This document shows positions 1-7,230 of a stretch of DNA of 64,000 bases, piece after piece. Position 1 is the stretch's first letter. Each line of letters opens with the position of its first letter. Made by a program: the position numbers and the translations under genes. The notes beneath the pieces are model-generated. The model saw only the letters and a list, made by a program, of their open reading frames with translations. It was not told the origin of the DNA and ran no database searches. Location of the stretch: NCBI GenBank assembly GCA_017984635.1, contig JAGNZC010000004.1:41872-105871 (forward strand), written 5' to 3'. The stretch comes from Crocinitomicaceae bacterium (GTDB lineage: Bacteria; Bacteroidota; Bacteroidia; Flavobacteriales_D; Crocinitomicaceae).

Positions 1-2
1 AT

Positions 3-383
3 GAACCAGCAGATTTCTCTTCTAAAAGTCCTTATTCATACAACGAAGATGCTGAACATTGGGTAATTGTTTTGTTAGAAGCGAAAGACAATTCTAACAT
101 GGCTAAAAACAAAATATCAGATTTCAACCATGAATATTTTAGTCGTGACAAATTAAAAGTATCTTCTAAAATATTTGGAAATGATACAAGTATGGTATTA
201 ATTCAAAAATTTGACAACGACACAAAAGGTCAAGCTTATTTGCGCATATATAAAAGCACCAAAAAACATTTGTCTGATCTGAAAAACGCAAAAATCATGC
301 TGATTACTCAGGAAAATATGAGAATTTTGTTCGAACGAAAACAATGGAAAGAATACGAATTGTTTTACGAAGAATATTATTAA
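3..383 (+). CDS. PorW/SprE-like T9SS lipoprotein, C-terminal fragment (5' end outside window)
   Basis: The frame is open from the first bases and ends at TAA 381-383, so only about 126 C-terminal residues are visible. They contain HWVIVLL, then a DFNHEYF segment and a series of beta-strand-like stretches. This pattern matches, as I remember it, the C-terminal domain of the long TPR lipoprotein PorW/SprE, needed for type IX secretion and gliding in Bacteroidota. The location just upstream of the atp genes is also a recurring arrangement in this phylum. The TPR part and lipobox lie upstream of the window. The internal TTG at 72 is not a credible start because the same frame continues upstream with matching sequence. 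The assignment is by pattern and context only. Confidence 0.65.
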   Translation, partial: EPADFSSKSPYSYNEDAEHWVIVLLEAKDNSNMAKNKISDFNHEYFSRDKLKVSSKIFGNDTSMVLIQKFDNDTKGQAYLRIYKSTKKHLSDLKNAKIMLITQENMRILFERKQWKEYELFYEEYY

Positions 384-417
384 TAATCTTCCAGTCTGTA
401 AAAATTAAGACACTAAA

Positions 418-438
418 ATTTGCTTACCTTTAGCAAAT
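418..438 (+). promoter_or_regulatory. Inverted repeat and -7-like box at the atpZ start
   Basis: ATTTGCT (418-424) and AGCAAAT (432-438) form a perfect 7-bp inverted repeat with a 7-nt spacer. The right arm runs into the atpZ ATG at 437. The spacer region also holds TACCTTTA (425-432), one base off the Bacteroidota -7 consensus TAnnTTTG. No good -33 TTG is seen at the right distance. It may be a promoter giving an almost leaderless mRNA, or an RNA hairpin over the start codon. Confidence 0.3.
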
Positions 439-670
439 GGAAAAAAAATCAAATTCCTCAATCTCTAAGTTTGCACGCTTTTCATCTGTTGGAATTCAGA
501 TGGGGGTGATTATTGCATTGTTTACTTGGTTGGGAGATTACATAGATACGAAAGTCAATAATAAAACTCCTTGGTGGACCTTGTTTTTTTCATTGTTTGG
601 TGTTACTGCAGGTTTAGTATTGGTTATTAAAGAAGTCATTAAAATGGGAAAAGAAGATGCAGAAAAATAA
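437..670 (+). CDS. atpZ: AtpZ/AtpI-family ATP synthase accessory protein
   Basis: A 77-residue protein with two predicted membrane helices, roughly residues 18-36 and 46-65. It has the short GVIIALFTWLGDYID and FFSLFGVTAGLVLVIKEV segments typical of the AtpZ/AtpI group encoded at the head of F-type ATP synthase operons. Family members are thought to help c-ring assembly or to carry cations such as Mg2+. It overlaps the next gene by 14 nt, which suggests coupled translation. Family membership is well supported; the exact function is not. Confidence 0.85.
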   Translation: MEKKSNSSISKFARFSSVGIQMGVIIALFTWLGDYIDTKVNNKTPWWTLFFSLFGVTAGLVLVIKEVIKMGKEDAEK

Positions 671-1061
671 GATATACATCACATTGTTTTTAATAATTAT
701 AGCAATTACCTTGGTCTCCTATTATGGACTTGTGAGTGCTGAATTTATTTTACTTCCTTTTAAAGGACTTCAATTTGTTCTTATCTCTGAAGCTGCTTTA
801 TTCGTATCGGGCACATTTATTATTGCGCCAGGTTTAATCAAAAGTGAAGAGAATTTTGTAGCTAGATTTTTAATCTTAACAACTGTCCAAATGTTGGCGA
901 TTTTATCCATTATTTTAGCATTGGTATACTTGAAATATCCAACGGCAAAAGCTATTGGATTTCAATTGCTTTTTGTGTTTTTATTCTTAATGAGTATCCA
1001 ATCTTTTTTATTGGTTAAGATAAAAAACAGGAAGTTAAAAGAGGAAGATTTAATGGATTAA
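657..1061 (+). CDS. Hypothetical four-helix membrane protein of the atp operon (AtpI-like)
   Basis: A 134-residue protein with four hydrophobic segments, at about residues 5-25, 32-57, 67-92 and 98-120, and a lysine-rich acidic tail. It sits between atpZ and atpB, where Bacteroidota usually encode a poorly characterised integral membrane protein that may be the AtpI partner. I see no catalytic motif. Its start lies inside the end of atpZ (14-nt overlap), so it is probably co-translated. Position and topology suggest an assembly role for the Fo sector; this is inference. Confidence 0.75.
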   Translation: MQKNKIYITLFLIIIAITLVSYYGLVSAEFILLPFKGLQFVLISEAALFVSGTFIIAPGLIKSEENFVARFLILTTVQMLAILSIILALVYLKYPTAKAIGFQLLFVFLFLMSIQSFLLVKIKNRKLKEEDLMD

Positions 1062-1115
1062 AGTACTTCATTCTTACGATCTTTAATTTAGGTTAAAATT
1101 TCTTGACTTTTTACC

Positions 1116-1145
1116 TTGTTTCTTCCGAAAATTTATCTACTTTTG
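1116..1145 (+). promoter_or_regulatory. Promoter for the atpB-atpG segment
   Basis: TTG at 1116-1118 is followed after 19 nt by TACTTTTG at 1138-1145, an exact TAnnTTTG match with the normal spacing. It lies in the 124-nt gap between the AtpI-like gene and atpB. The expected transcription start near 1150 gives a leader of about 36 nt, so structural subunits could be transcribed independently of atpZ. Confidence 0.6.
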
Positions 1146-1185
1146 CACCAAAATTTGAAAGCTTTTTTAAATAAATACAAGTTCA

Positions 1186-2307
1186 ATGGCATTAACAAAA
1201 GTAATTAAGTCGGTATTTATCACGCTATTAGCAGTTTTTAGCTTGGCAGTTGTTCGAGCAAATGATTCTGAACATTCTGCTGCTAAACCGCATGCTGAAA
1301 AAGAATTCAATGTAGGTGAAATGATCATGCACCACATCAAAGATGCACACGAATGGCATTTATGGGGTGGTCACCACAACTCAACATCTATTTATTTACC
1401 AATTATTTTAGTTGATGGTGGATTGAAAACTTTTTCATCTGAATTATTCTACCATGGAAAAACTGTTGAAGTAGTTGATCCTGCAACCAATGAAACAATT
1501 GATTACATTGTTGGAAAAGGAGCTGCAAGTAATTACGCAATGTTTCATGAAAAAATCTACACTTTACATAACGGAGAATTAACATTTGTTGATGGTCATC
1601 CTCACAATGCAAAACCAATCGATTTTTCAATTACTAAAAACGTACTTTCATTGTTTATGGGTGCGGTTTTGATTTTAGTAATTATGGGTGTTGTAGCTCG
1701 TTTTTACAAGAAAAATGGTCCGGTTGCACCAAAGGGTTTGGCAAAATATTTAGAAGTATTAGTTGTAATGGTTAGAGATGATGTTGCTAAAGCAAACATT
1801 GGGCATGCTTACAAAAAATACGTTCCTTATTTATTGACTATCTTTTTCTTTATTTTCTTTAACAATTTACTAGGATTAATTCCATTTTTACCTGGAGGAG
1901 CTAATTTGACAGGGAACATTACAGTTACATTCTTTTTAGCAGTTTGCACTTTATTGGTAACTGTATTTTCTGGAAATAAAAATTATTGGAAGCACATTTT
2001 TGCTACACCAGGTGTTCCAGTAGCTTTATTGCCAATTATGATTCCAATTGAGTTGGTTGGTATTTTAACAAAACCTTTTGCTTTGATGGTTCGTTTATTT
2101 GCTAATATTACAGCAGGTCACATTATCATTTTAGCGTTAATTTCAATTATCTTTATAAACAAAAATGCAGCATGGGGCGCTTTATCGGTTCCAATGGCTT
2201 TGTTTATTTCGGTATTGGAATTGTTGGTAGCTTTCTTACAAGCGTATCTATTCGCAATGCTTTCAGCGTTGTTTATCGGTGCAGCAGTGGAAGAAGCACA
2301 CCATTAA
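1186..2307 (+). CDS. atpB: F1Fo-ATP synthase subunit a
   Basis: A 373-residue Fo a subunit, which forms the proton half-channels next to the c-ring. The N-terminus (about residues 1-25) looks like a signal peptide and is followed by a long His-rich extracytoplasmic domain, common in Bacteroidota AtpB and absent from the shorter E. coli protein. Helices begin near residue 155. The conserved MVRLFANITAGH segment carries the essential Arg, and helix 5 contains LLVAFLQAYLFAML. It is preceded by its own promoter and followed by atpE after 30 nt. Identification is firm. Confidence 0.97.
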   Translation: MALTKVIKSVFITLLAVFSLAVVRANDSEHSAAKPHAEKEFNVGEMIMHHIKDAHEWHLWGGHHNSTSIYLPIILVDGGLKTFSSELFYHGKTVEVVDPATNETIDYIVGKGAASNYAMFHEKIYTLHNGELTFVDGHPHNAKPIDFSITKNVLSLFMGAVLILVIMGVVARFYKKNGPVAPKGLAKYLEVLVVMVRDDVAKANIGHAYKKYVPYLLTIFFFIFFNNLLGLIPFLPGGANLTGNITVTFFLAVCTLLVTVFSGNKNYWKHIFATPGVPVALLPIMIPIELVGILTKPFALMVRLFANITAGHIIILALISIIFINKNAAWGALSVPMALFISVLELLVAFLQAYLFAMLSALFIGAAVEEAHH

Positions 2308-2550
<243 letters not shown>

Positions 2551-2604
2551 TTTTAAATCGCTTGCTGCAACGGTTGGTTGTGGCAAGCGTATTTTGATTT
2601 AAAA
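2551..2604 (+). promoter_or_regulatory. Strong RNA hairpin between atpE and atpF
   Basis: The outer stem is TTTTAAAT (2551-2558) with ATTTAAAA (2597-2604). The inner 13-bp stem is CGCTTGCTGCAAC (2559-2571) with GTTGTGGCAAGCG (2577-2589), including two G-U pairs and a 5-nt loop. A 7-nt bulge (2590-2596) lies on the right side. It begins on the first base after the atpE stop and has no U-tract, so it looks like a processing or stability element rather than a terminator. Confidence 0.65.
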
Positions 2605-2625
2605 ACAACTATTAAAATTTATAAA

Positions 2626-3120
2626 ATGGATTTAATTTTACCTGATTTTGGTCTTTTATTTTGGACAGGTTTAGTGTTCATTATTTTGTTATTTATCTTA
2701 ACAAAATTCATTTGGAAGCCAATCTTAAGTGCTGTAAATACACGTGAGCAAAAAATCACTGAAGCATTGGAATTAGCTGAGAAAACAAAAGCTGAAATGA
2801 AAACGATGCAAGCAGAAAATCAAAACTTGTTAAAAGAAGCAAGAGCTGAGCGTGATGCAATCGTGAAAGATGCGAAAGAAACAGCTACTAAAATGGTTGA
2901 AGACGCAAAAAAATCAGCAAAAATAGAGGCGGAGAAAATTGCAGAAGCAGCTCGTTTAACAGTTGCAGCTGAAAGAAACGCAGCAATTGCAGATTTGAAA
3001 AATCAAGTTGCTTCTTTCTCTATCGAAATAGCAGAGAAAATCGTTCGTGCAGATTTAGCATCTGACGAAAAACAAAAAGCATTGGCTGAGAAAATGGCTG
3101 GTGATATTAACTTGAATTAA
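2626..3120 (+). CDS. atpF: F1Fo-ATP synthase subunit b
   Basis: A 164-residue peripheral-stalk subunit. The ATG at 2626 is chosen because it gives the typical short N-terminus (MDLILPDFGLLFWT) before a single membrane helix at about residues 8-30. The frame is open further upstream, but any start at 2578 would lie inside the preceding hairpin and add 16 atypical residues. The rest is a long charged Ala/Lys/Glu-rich coiled coil (about residues 35-140) that dimerises and binds delta. It ends 8 nt before atpH. Confidence 0.95.
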   Translation: MDLILPDFGLLFWTGLVFIILLFILTKFIWKPILSAVNTREQKITEALELAEKTKAEMKTMQAENQNLLKEARAERDAIVKDAKETATKMVEDAKKSAKIEAEKIAEAARLTVAAERNAAIADLKNQVASFSIEIAEKIVRADLASDEKQKALAEKMAGDINLN

Positions 3121-3128
3121 TTCCAATT

Positions 3129-3662
3129 ATGAAAAGTACGAAAGGCGCTACACGTTACGCAAAAGCTTTATTAGAATTGGCAATTGAACAAAACAAGTTA
3201 GATACTGTTGAAGCTAACATGTCTTACTTGAGCCAAGTTAATAATGAAGTGAAAGAGTTTCATACTTTAGTGAATTCCCCTGTCATTAACGCTGATAAAA
3301 AGATGAGTGCATTTGCAGCTATCTTTCCATCTTTTGATGTTATGACAACTTCTTTTTTGAATTTAATAATTAAAAACAAAAGAGAAAGTATGTTGCCAGA
3401 AATTGCAAAATCATTCATTAAGCAATTAAAAGCACACAAAGGAATTACTCCAATTACAATTGTTTCTGCATCTGCATTAAATGAAGCGACTAAAGCAGTA
3501 ATTTTAGCTAAGGTACAAACAAGTGTAAGTGGAACTTTAGAAGTAACTGAAGAAATTGATCCTACTTTAATCGGTGGATTTATTATTCAATTAGATGATA
3601 AACAAATTGACACAAGCATTGCTAGTCAATTTAATAATTTAAAACAACGTTTAACAAGATAA
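3129..3662 (+). CDS. atpH: F1-ATP synthase subunit delta
   Basis: A 177-residue OSCP/delta subunit linking the alpha N-termini to the b stalk. The N-terminal helical domain starts TRYAKALLELA, the family signature. The C-terminal part holds the conserved IDPTLIGGFIIQL segment (about residues 142-156) and ends DTSIASQFNNLKQRL. Family members are usually about 175-185 residues, so it is full length. It follows atpF by 8 nt and precedes atpA by 79 nt, where I see no clear promoter or terminator. Confidence 0.95.
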   Translation: MKSTKGATRYAKALLELAIEQNKLDTVEANMSYLSQVNNEVKEFHTLVNSPVINADKKMSAFAAIFPSFDVMTTSFLNLIIKNKRESMLPEIAKSFIKQLKAHKGITPITIVSASALNEATKAVILAKVQTSVSGTLEVTEEIDPTLIGGFIIQLDDKQIDTSIASQFNNLKQRLTR

Positions 3663-3741
3663 GAGAAAGCAAATTTTGATTGACAGTGCTAAACTGACAC
3701 ATATCGAAAACAGGTTTTTTCATTTTAAATAAAAAAGGAAA

Positions 3742-5316
3742 ATGGCAGATGTAAAACCAGCAGAAGTTTCTGCAATTTTAAGAGAGCAGTTATCAGGATT
3801 TCGTTCTGAAACTGAACTTCAAGAAGTAGGTACCGTTCTACAAGTTGGTGATGGTATTGCACGTATTTATGGATTAAATGGCGTACAATATGGTGAATTA
3901 ATTGAATTCGAAGGTGGATTGCAAGGAATTGCATTGAACTTGGAAGAAGACAATGTTGGAGCCGTAATGTTGGGTCGTTCTTCAGGTGTAAAAGAAGGTG
4001 ATACTGTTAAACGTTTAGGACGTATTGCTTCTGTAAAAATTGGAGATGGAATGGTTGGTCGTGTTGTGGATACCTTAGGGAATCCAATCGATGGAAAAGG
4101 TCCAATTCAAGGTGAAACATATGAAATGCCAATCGAGCGTAAAGCACCAGGAGTTATTTTCCGTCAACCAGTAACTGAACCTCTTCAAACAGGTATCAAA
4201 GCGGTGGATGCTATGATTCCAATTGGTCGTGGACAACGTGAGTTAATTATTGGTGACCGTCAAACGGGTAAAACAACTGTTGCAATTGATACAATTATCA
4301 ACCAACGTGAATTTTACGATCGTGGAGAGCCTGTATTTTGTATCTATGTTGCAATTGGACAAAAAGGTTCAACTGTAGCTGGAATTGTTAAGAAATTAGA
4401 AGATGCTGGTGCGATGGCTTACACAGTTATCGTTGCTGCAAATGCATCTGATCCTGCTACAATGCAGTTTTATGCACCAATGACAGGAGCAGCTATCGGA
4501 GAATTTTTCCGTGACTCAGGTCGTCCAGCATTAATTATTTATGATGATTTATCTAAACAAGCGGTAGCTTACCGTGAAGTTTCCTTATTATTACGTCGTC
4601 CTCCAGGTCGTGAGGCTTACCCAGGTGACGTATTCTACTTACACTCACGTTTATTAGAAAGAGCTGCAAAGATCATTGCTGATGATAAAATTGCTGCTCA
4701 AATGAATGATTTACCAGAATCAATCAAACATTTAGTAAAAGGTGGAGGTTCTTTAACAGCATTACCAATTATTGAAACACAAGCGGGTGACGTTTCTGCG
4801 TACATTCCAACCAACGTAATTTCAATTACAGATGGTCAAATCTTCTTAGAAGGTGATTTATTCAACGCAGGTGTTCGTCCAGCAATTAACGTAGGTATCT
4901 CTGTATCTCGTGTTGGGGGTAATGCTCAGATTAAATCAATGAAAAAAGTTGCTGGTACATTGAAATTAGATCAAGCACAATACAGAGAGTTAGAAGCATT
5001 TGCTAAATTCGGTTCGGATTTAGATGCTGCAACAAAATCAGTATTGGACAAAGGAGCACGTAACGTTGAAATCTTAAAACAACGTGAAGGAGATCCAATG
5101 TCAGTAGAGAAACAAATTGCGATTATCTACGTTGGTACAAAAGGTTTAATGCAAAATGTTCCAGTGAGTAAAGTGAAAGAATTTGAAAAAGAATTCTTGA
5201 ATTTCTTAGAAGCAAAACATGCTGATGTTTTAGTAGCATTGAAAGCTGGTAAATACACAGATGAAATTACAGACACGCTTACGAAAGTAGCGAAAGAATT
5301 AGCTGATAAATATTAA
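3742..5316 (+). CDS. atpA: F1-ATP synthase subunit alpha
   Basis: A 524-residue non-catalytic nucleotide-binding subunit (three per F1). It has the beta-barrel N-terminal domain, the Walker A motif GDRQTGKT (about residues 169-176), the Walker B stretch [12 protein letters not shown] with [20 protein letters not shown], and the helical C-terminal domain. The ATG is preceded by AAAAAGGAAA, one of the few SD-like purine runs here. A 14-bp perfect hairpin lies after the stop codon. The neighbour atpG follows by 66 nt. Confidence 0.98.
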   Translation: MADVKPAEVSAILREQLSGFRSETELQEVGTVLQVGDGIARIYGLNGVQYGELIEFEGGLQGIALNLEEDNVGAVMLGRSSGVKEGDTVKRLGRIASVKIGDGMVGRVVDTLGNPIDGKGPIQGETYEMPIERKAPGVIFRQPVTEPLQTGIKAVDAMIPIGRGQRELIIGDRQTGKTTVAIDTIINQREFYDRGEPVFCIYVAIGQKGSTVAGIVKKLEDAGAMAYTVIVAANASDPATMQFYAPMTGAAIGEFFRDSGRPALIIYDDLSKQAVAYREVSLLLRRPPGREAYPGDVFYLHSRLLERAAKIIADDKIAAQMNDLPESIKHLVKGGGSLTALPIIETQAGDVSAYIPTNVISITDGQIFLEGDLFNAGVRPAINVGISVSRVGGNAQIKSMKKVAGTLKLDQAQYRELEAFAKFGSDLDAATKSVLDKGARNVEILKQREGDPMSVEKQIAIIYVGTKGLMQNVPVSKVKEFEKEFLNFLEAKHADVLVALKAGKYTDEITDTLTKVAKELADKY

Positions 5317-5322
5317 TTACAA

Positions 5323-5364
5323 ATTCCAACTTACAGGTAGCAATAATAATCTGTAAGTTGGAAT
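5323..5364 (+). promoter_or_regulatory. Perfect 14-bp hairpin between atpA and atpG
   Basis: ATTCCAACTTACAG (5323-5336) pairs perfectly with CTGTAAGTTGGAAT (5351-5364) around a 14-nt loop. It starts 7 nt after the atpA stop and is followed by CTGAAATTTG, with no U-tract, so it is unlikely to be an efficient intrinsic terminator. It lies upstream of the atpG start at 5383 and could separate alpha expression from the single-copy gamma subunit. Confidence 0.7.
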
Positions 5365-5382
5365 CTGAAATTTGCAATTAAA

Positions 5383-6258
5383 ATGCCAAGTTTAAAAGAA
5401 ATACGTAATAGAATTACATCCGTTGGTTCAACGATGCAGATCACTTCAGCAATGAAAATGGTTTCTGCAGCGAAGTTGAAACGTGCGCAAGATGCAATTA
5501 CTCAGATGCGTCCCTATTCCGTTAAATTGCAAGAGATTTTAAGTAATTTAAGTGCGACATTGGATTTATCTGAAAATGCATATTCAGACAATCGTGAAGT
5601 GAAAAACGTATTAATCGTTGGAATTACTTCAAACAGAGGATTGTGTGGCGGATTTAATAATAACATCATTAAACGTGTAAACCAATTGGTGAATCACGAT
5701 TTTAAAGATGCGAATCCACGCGTATTGTGCTTGGGTAAAAAAATCAAAGATGCGTATAAGCGTTCAGATGCTTATTTCATTAATGATGCATTAGCTCCTG
5801 TTGAAGATATTTTCAATCAATTGACGTTTGAGAATAATGCTACAATTGCAGCAGAATTAATGCACTTGTTTGTAACAAAAGAATTTGATAAAATTGTTGT
5901 TGTTTACAATCAATTTGTTAATGCAGCTACTCAAGACGTGAAAACAGAAGAGTATTTACCAATTATTCCTACCGTTTCAGAAGGAACGTCATCAGCAGGT
6001 GATTATATTTTTGAGCCATCAAAAGAAGAAATCGTTTCTGATTTAATTCCTAAGTCATTAAAAATTCAATTGTTTAAAAGCTTATTGGATTCTAATGCAT
6101 CGGAACACGGAGCTCGTATGACTGCAATGCATAAAGCAACAGACAACGCAAGTGAATTACAGAAAAACTTGAAATTATCCTATAACAAAGCGCGTCAAGC
6201 GGCAATTACAAATGAAATCCTCGAGATCGTTGGTGGTGCTGAAGCCTTGAATGGATAA
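5383..6258 (+). CDS. atpG: F1-ATP synthase subunit gamma
   Basis: A 291-residue central-stalk subunit. The N-terminus (EIRNRITSVGSTMQITSAMKMVSAAKLKRAQ) and C-terminus (DNASELQKNLKLSYNKARQAAITNEILEIVGGAEAL) are the two antiparallel helices that form the rotor shaft, and the middle GITSNRGLCGGFN motif is conserved. It is the last gene of this atp cluster. atpD (beta) and atpC (epsilon) do not follow, as is usual in Bacteroidota where they are encoded elsewhere. A terminator follows at 6277-6308. Confidence 0.97.
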   Translation: MPSLKEIRNRITSVGSTMQITSAMKMVSAAKLKRAQDAITQMRPYSVKLQEILSNLSATLDLSENAYSDNREVKNVLIVGITSNRGLCGGFNNNIIKRVNQLVNHDFKDANPRVLCLGKKIKDAYKRSDAYFINDALAPVEDIFNQLTFENNATIAAELMHLFVTKEFDKIVVVYNQFVNAATQDVKTEEYLPIIPTVSEGTSSAGDYIFEPSKEEIVSDLIPKSLKIQLFKSLLDSNASEHGARMTAMHKATDNASELQKNLKLSYNKARQAAITNEILEIVGGAEALNG

Positions 6259-6276
6259 GCAATTCAAAATTTTAGT

Positions 6277-6308
6277 AAAGACTGTCAATAATGGCAGTCT
6301 TTTTTTTT
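6277..6308 (+). terminator. Intrinsic terminator of the atp operon
   Basis: AAAGACTGTC (6277-6286), loop AATAAT, then GGCAGTCTTT gives a stem with one G-U pair and runs directly into a long T tract. It follows the atpG stop by 18 nt. Two further T8-9 blocks separated by GC follow up to 6329. Confidence 0.85.
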
Positions 6309-6327
6309 GCTTTTTTTTTGCTTTTTT

Positions 6328-7089
6328 TTAGCGTAGACAAAACCCCAATACTGTATCTACAAATAGTTCTGGGTTTTCGGCATGTACCCAATGACCTGCT
6401 TTTGGAATTGTAATTAATTCTGCATCATGAAATGTAGCTTCAATTACATCAAAGTCTTCGTCTAAAATGTAATTGGATAATTCTCCTCTTATAAAAAGTG
6501 TTGGTGTAAAAACATCAATTTTAGGAAGTGGTTTTAAAATTTCAGCCATTTCACGCTCCAATACTTCCACATTCATACGCCAAGCTAATTTCCCTTTTTC
6601 CTTCCAATAGAGGTTTTTTAAAAGAAATTGACGAACACCCTCCGATTCAATGTATTGTTTCAAAATTTGTTCGGCTTCACTTCTCACCGTTACTGTGTCT
6701 AAATCTAAGGCATTCATTCCAGCCAAAATGTGTTGATGATGCGGTGGATAAGCTTTAATCCCCATGTCAACAACAATCAATTTATCAAGTGATTTTGGGT
6801 GCTTTTGAGCGAATGTCATGGCAACTTTACCACCCATGGAATGTCCTAAAATAATCGGATTTATAATGTTGTTTTCTAGCATTAACTGATGTAAGTCTTC
6901 ACTCATCAATTCATAAGAAAAATCAGCAGACCAAGGTGAATGTCCGTGATTACGTAGATCAACCAGAATCACCTTATAATAATCCGCCAATTTTTTAGCG
7001 TGTGTTTGCCAATTATCAGAGAAACCAAAGAGGCCATGAAGAATAATTAAAGGTTGACCATCGCCCAATTCACGGAAATGCAATTTCAT
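6328..7089 (-). CDS. Alpha/beta hydrolase (YbfF-like esterase)
   Basis: A 253-residue alpha/beta-hydrolase. The oxyanion region is HGLFGFSDNW, the nucleophile elbow is GHSMGG (Ser at about residue 97), and the C-terminal AGHWVHAENPE supplies the catalytic His. The LVDLRNHGHSPW segment is characteristic of the YbfF/RsbQ-like group. No signal peptide is seen, so it is probably cytosolic. The substrate cannot be read from the sequence; YbfF relatives hydrolyse short acyl esters and thioesters. It is convergent with atpG and divergent from the histidine kinase gene, with its own promoter at 7101-7128. Confidence 0.85.
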   Translation of the reverse strand: MKLHFRELGDGQPLIILHGLFGFSDNWQTHAKKLADYYKVILVDLRNHGHSPWSADFSYELMSEDLHQLMLENNIINPIILGHSMGGKVAMTFAQKHPKSLDKLIVVDMGIKAYPPHHQHILAGMNALDLDTVTVRSEAEQILKQYIESEGVRQFLLKNLYWKEKGKLAWRMNVEVLEREMAEILKPLPKIDVFTPTLFIRGELSNYILDEDFDVIEATFHDAELITIPKAGHWVHAENPELFVDTVLGFCLR

Positions 7090-7100
7090 TTTTTTTAGTT

Positions 7101-7128
7101 CAAATTTAAGAAATAATTAACTGTTCAA
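7101..7128 (-). promoter_or_regulatory. Promoter of the alpha/beta hydrolase gene
   Basis: On the minus strand, TTG (7126-7128) and TAAATTTG (7101-7108) are separated by 17 nt, an exact Bacteroidota-type promoter. The predicted start near 7096 leaves a leader of only about 7 nt before the ATG at 7089. Confidence 0.6.
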
Positions 7129-7201
7129 TCAAGAAAAACTTATGTCTAGTAGTTTTTACGTAGATTTTAAGATCAAGAATAGTTTGATTAACGATAAATG
7201 A

Positions 7202-7209
7202 TAACTTTG
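7202..7209 (+). promoter_or_regulatory. -7 box of the histidine kinase promoter
   Basis: TAACTTTG is an exact TAnnTTTG match. The nearest TTG (7184-7186) is only 15 nt upstream, so the -33 element is weak. A transcription start near 7214 supports translation from the ATG at 7231 rather than from the upstream in-frame ATG at 7198, which would overlap the promoter. Confidence 0.45.
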
Positions 7210-7230
7210 TTATCTAACAAGCGAACAAAC

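Noticed and set aside
1403..1630. Open frame antisense to atpB
   Set aside because: It lies wholly within a strongly supported gene on the other strand, has low-complexity composition and no recognisable motif.
2578..2625. Longer N-terminus for atpF
   Set aside because: The extra 16 residues are atypical for subunit b and the start would fall in the RNA hairpin; the ATG at 2626 gives the standard start.
7198..7230. Upstream ATG for the histidine kinase
   Set aside because: It overlaps a consensus -7 box at 7202-7209, so it would probably not be in the mRNA.
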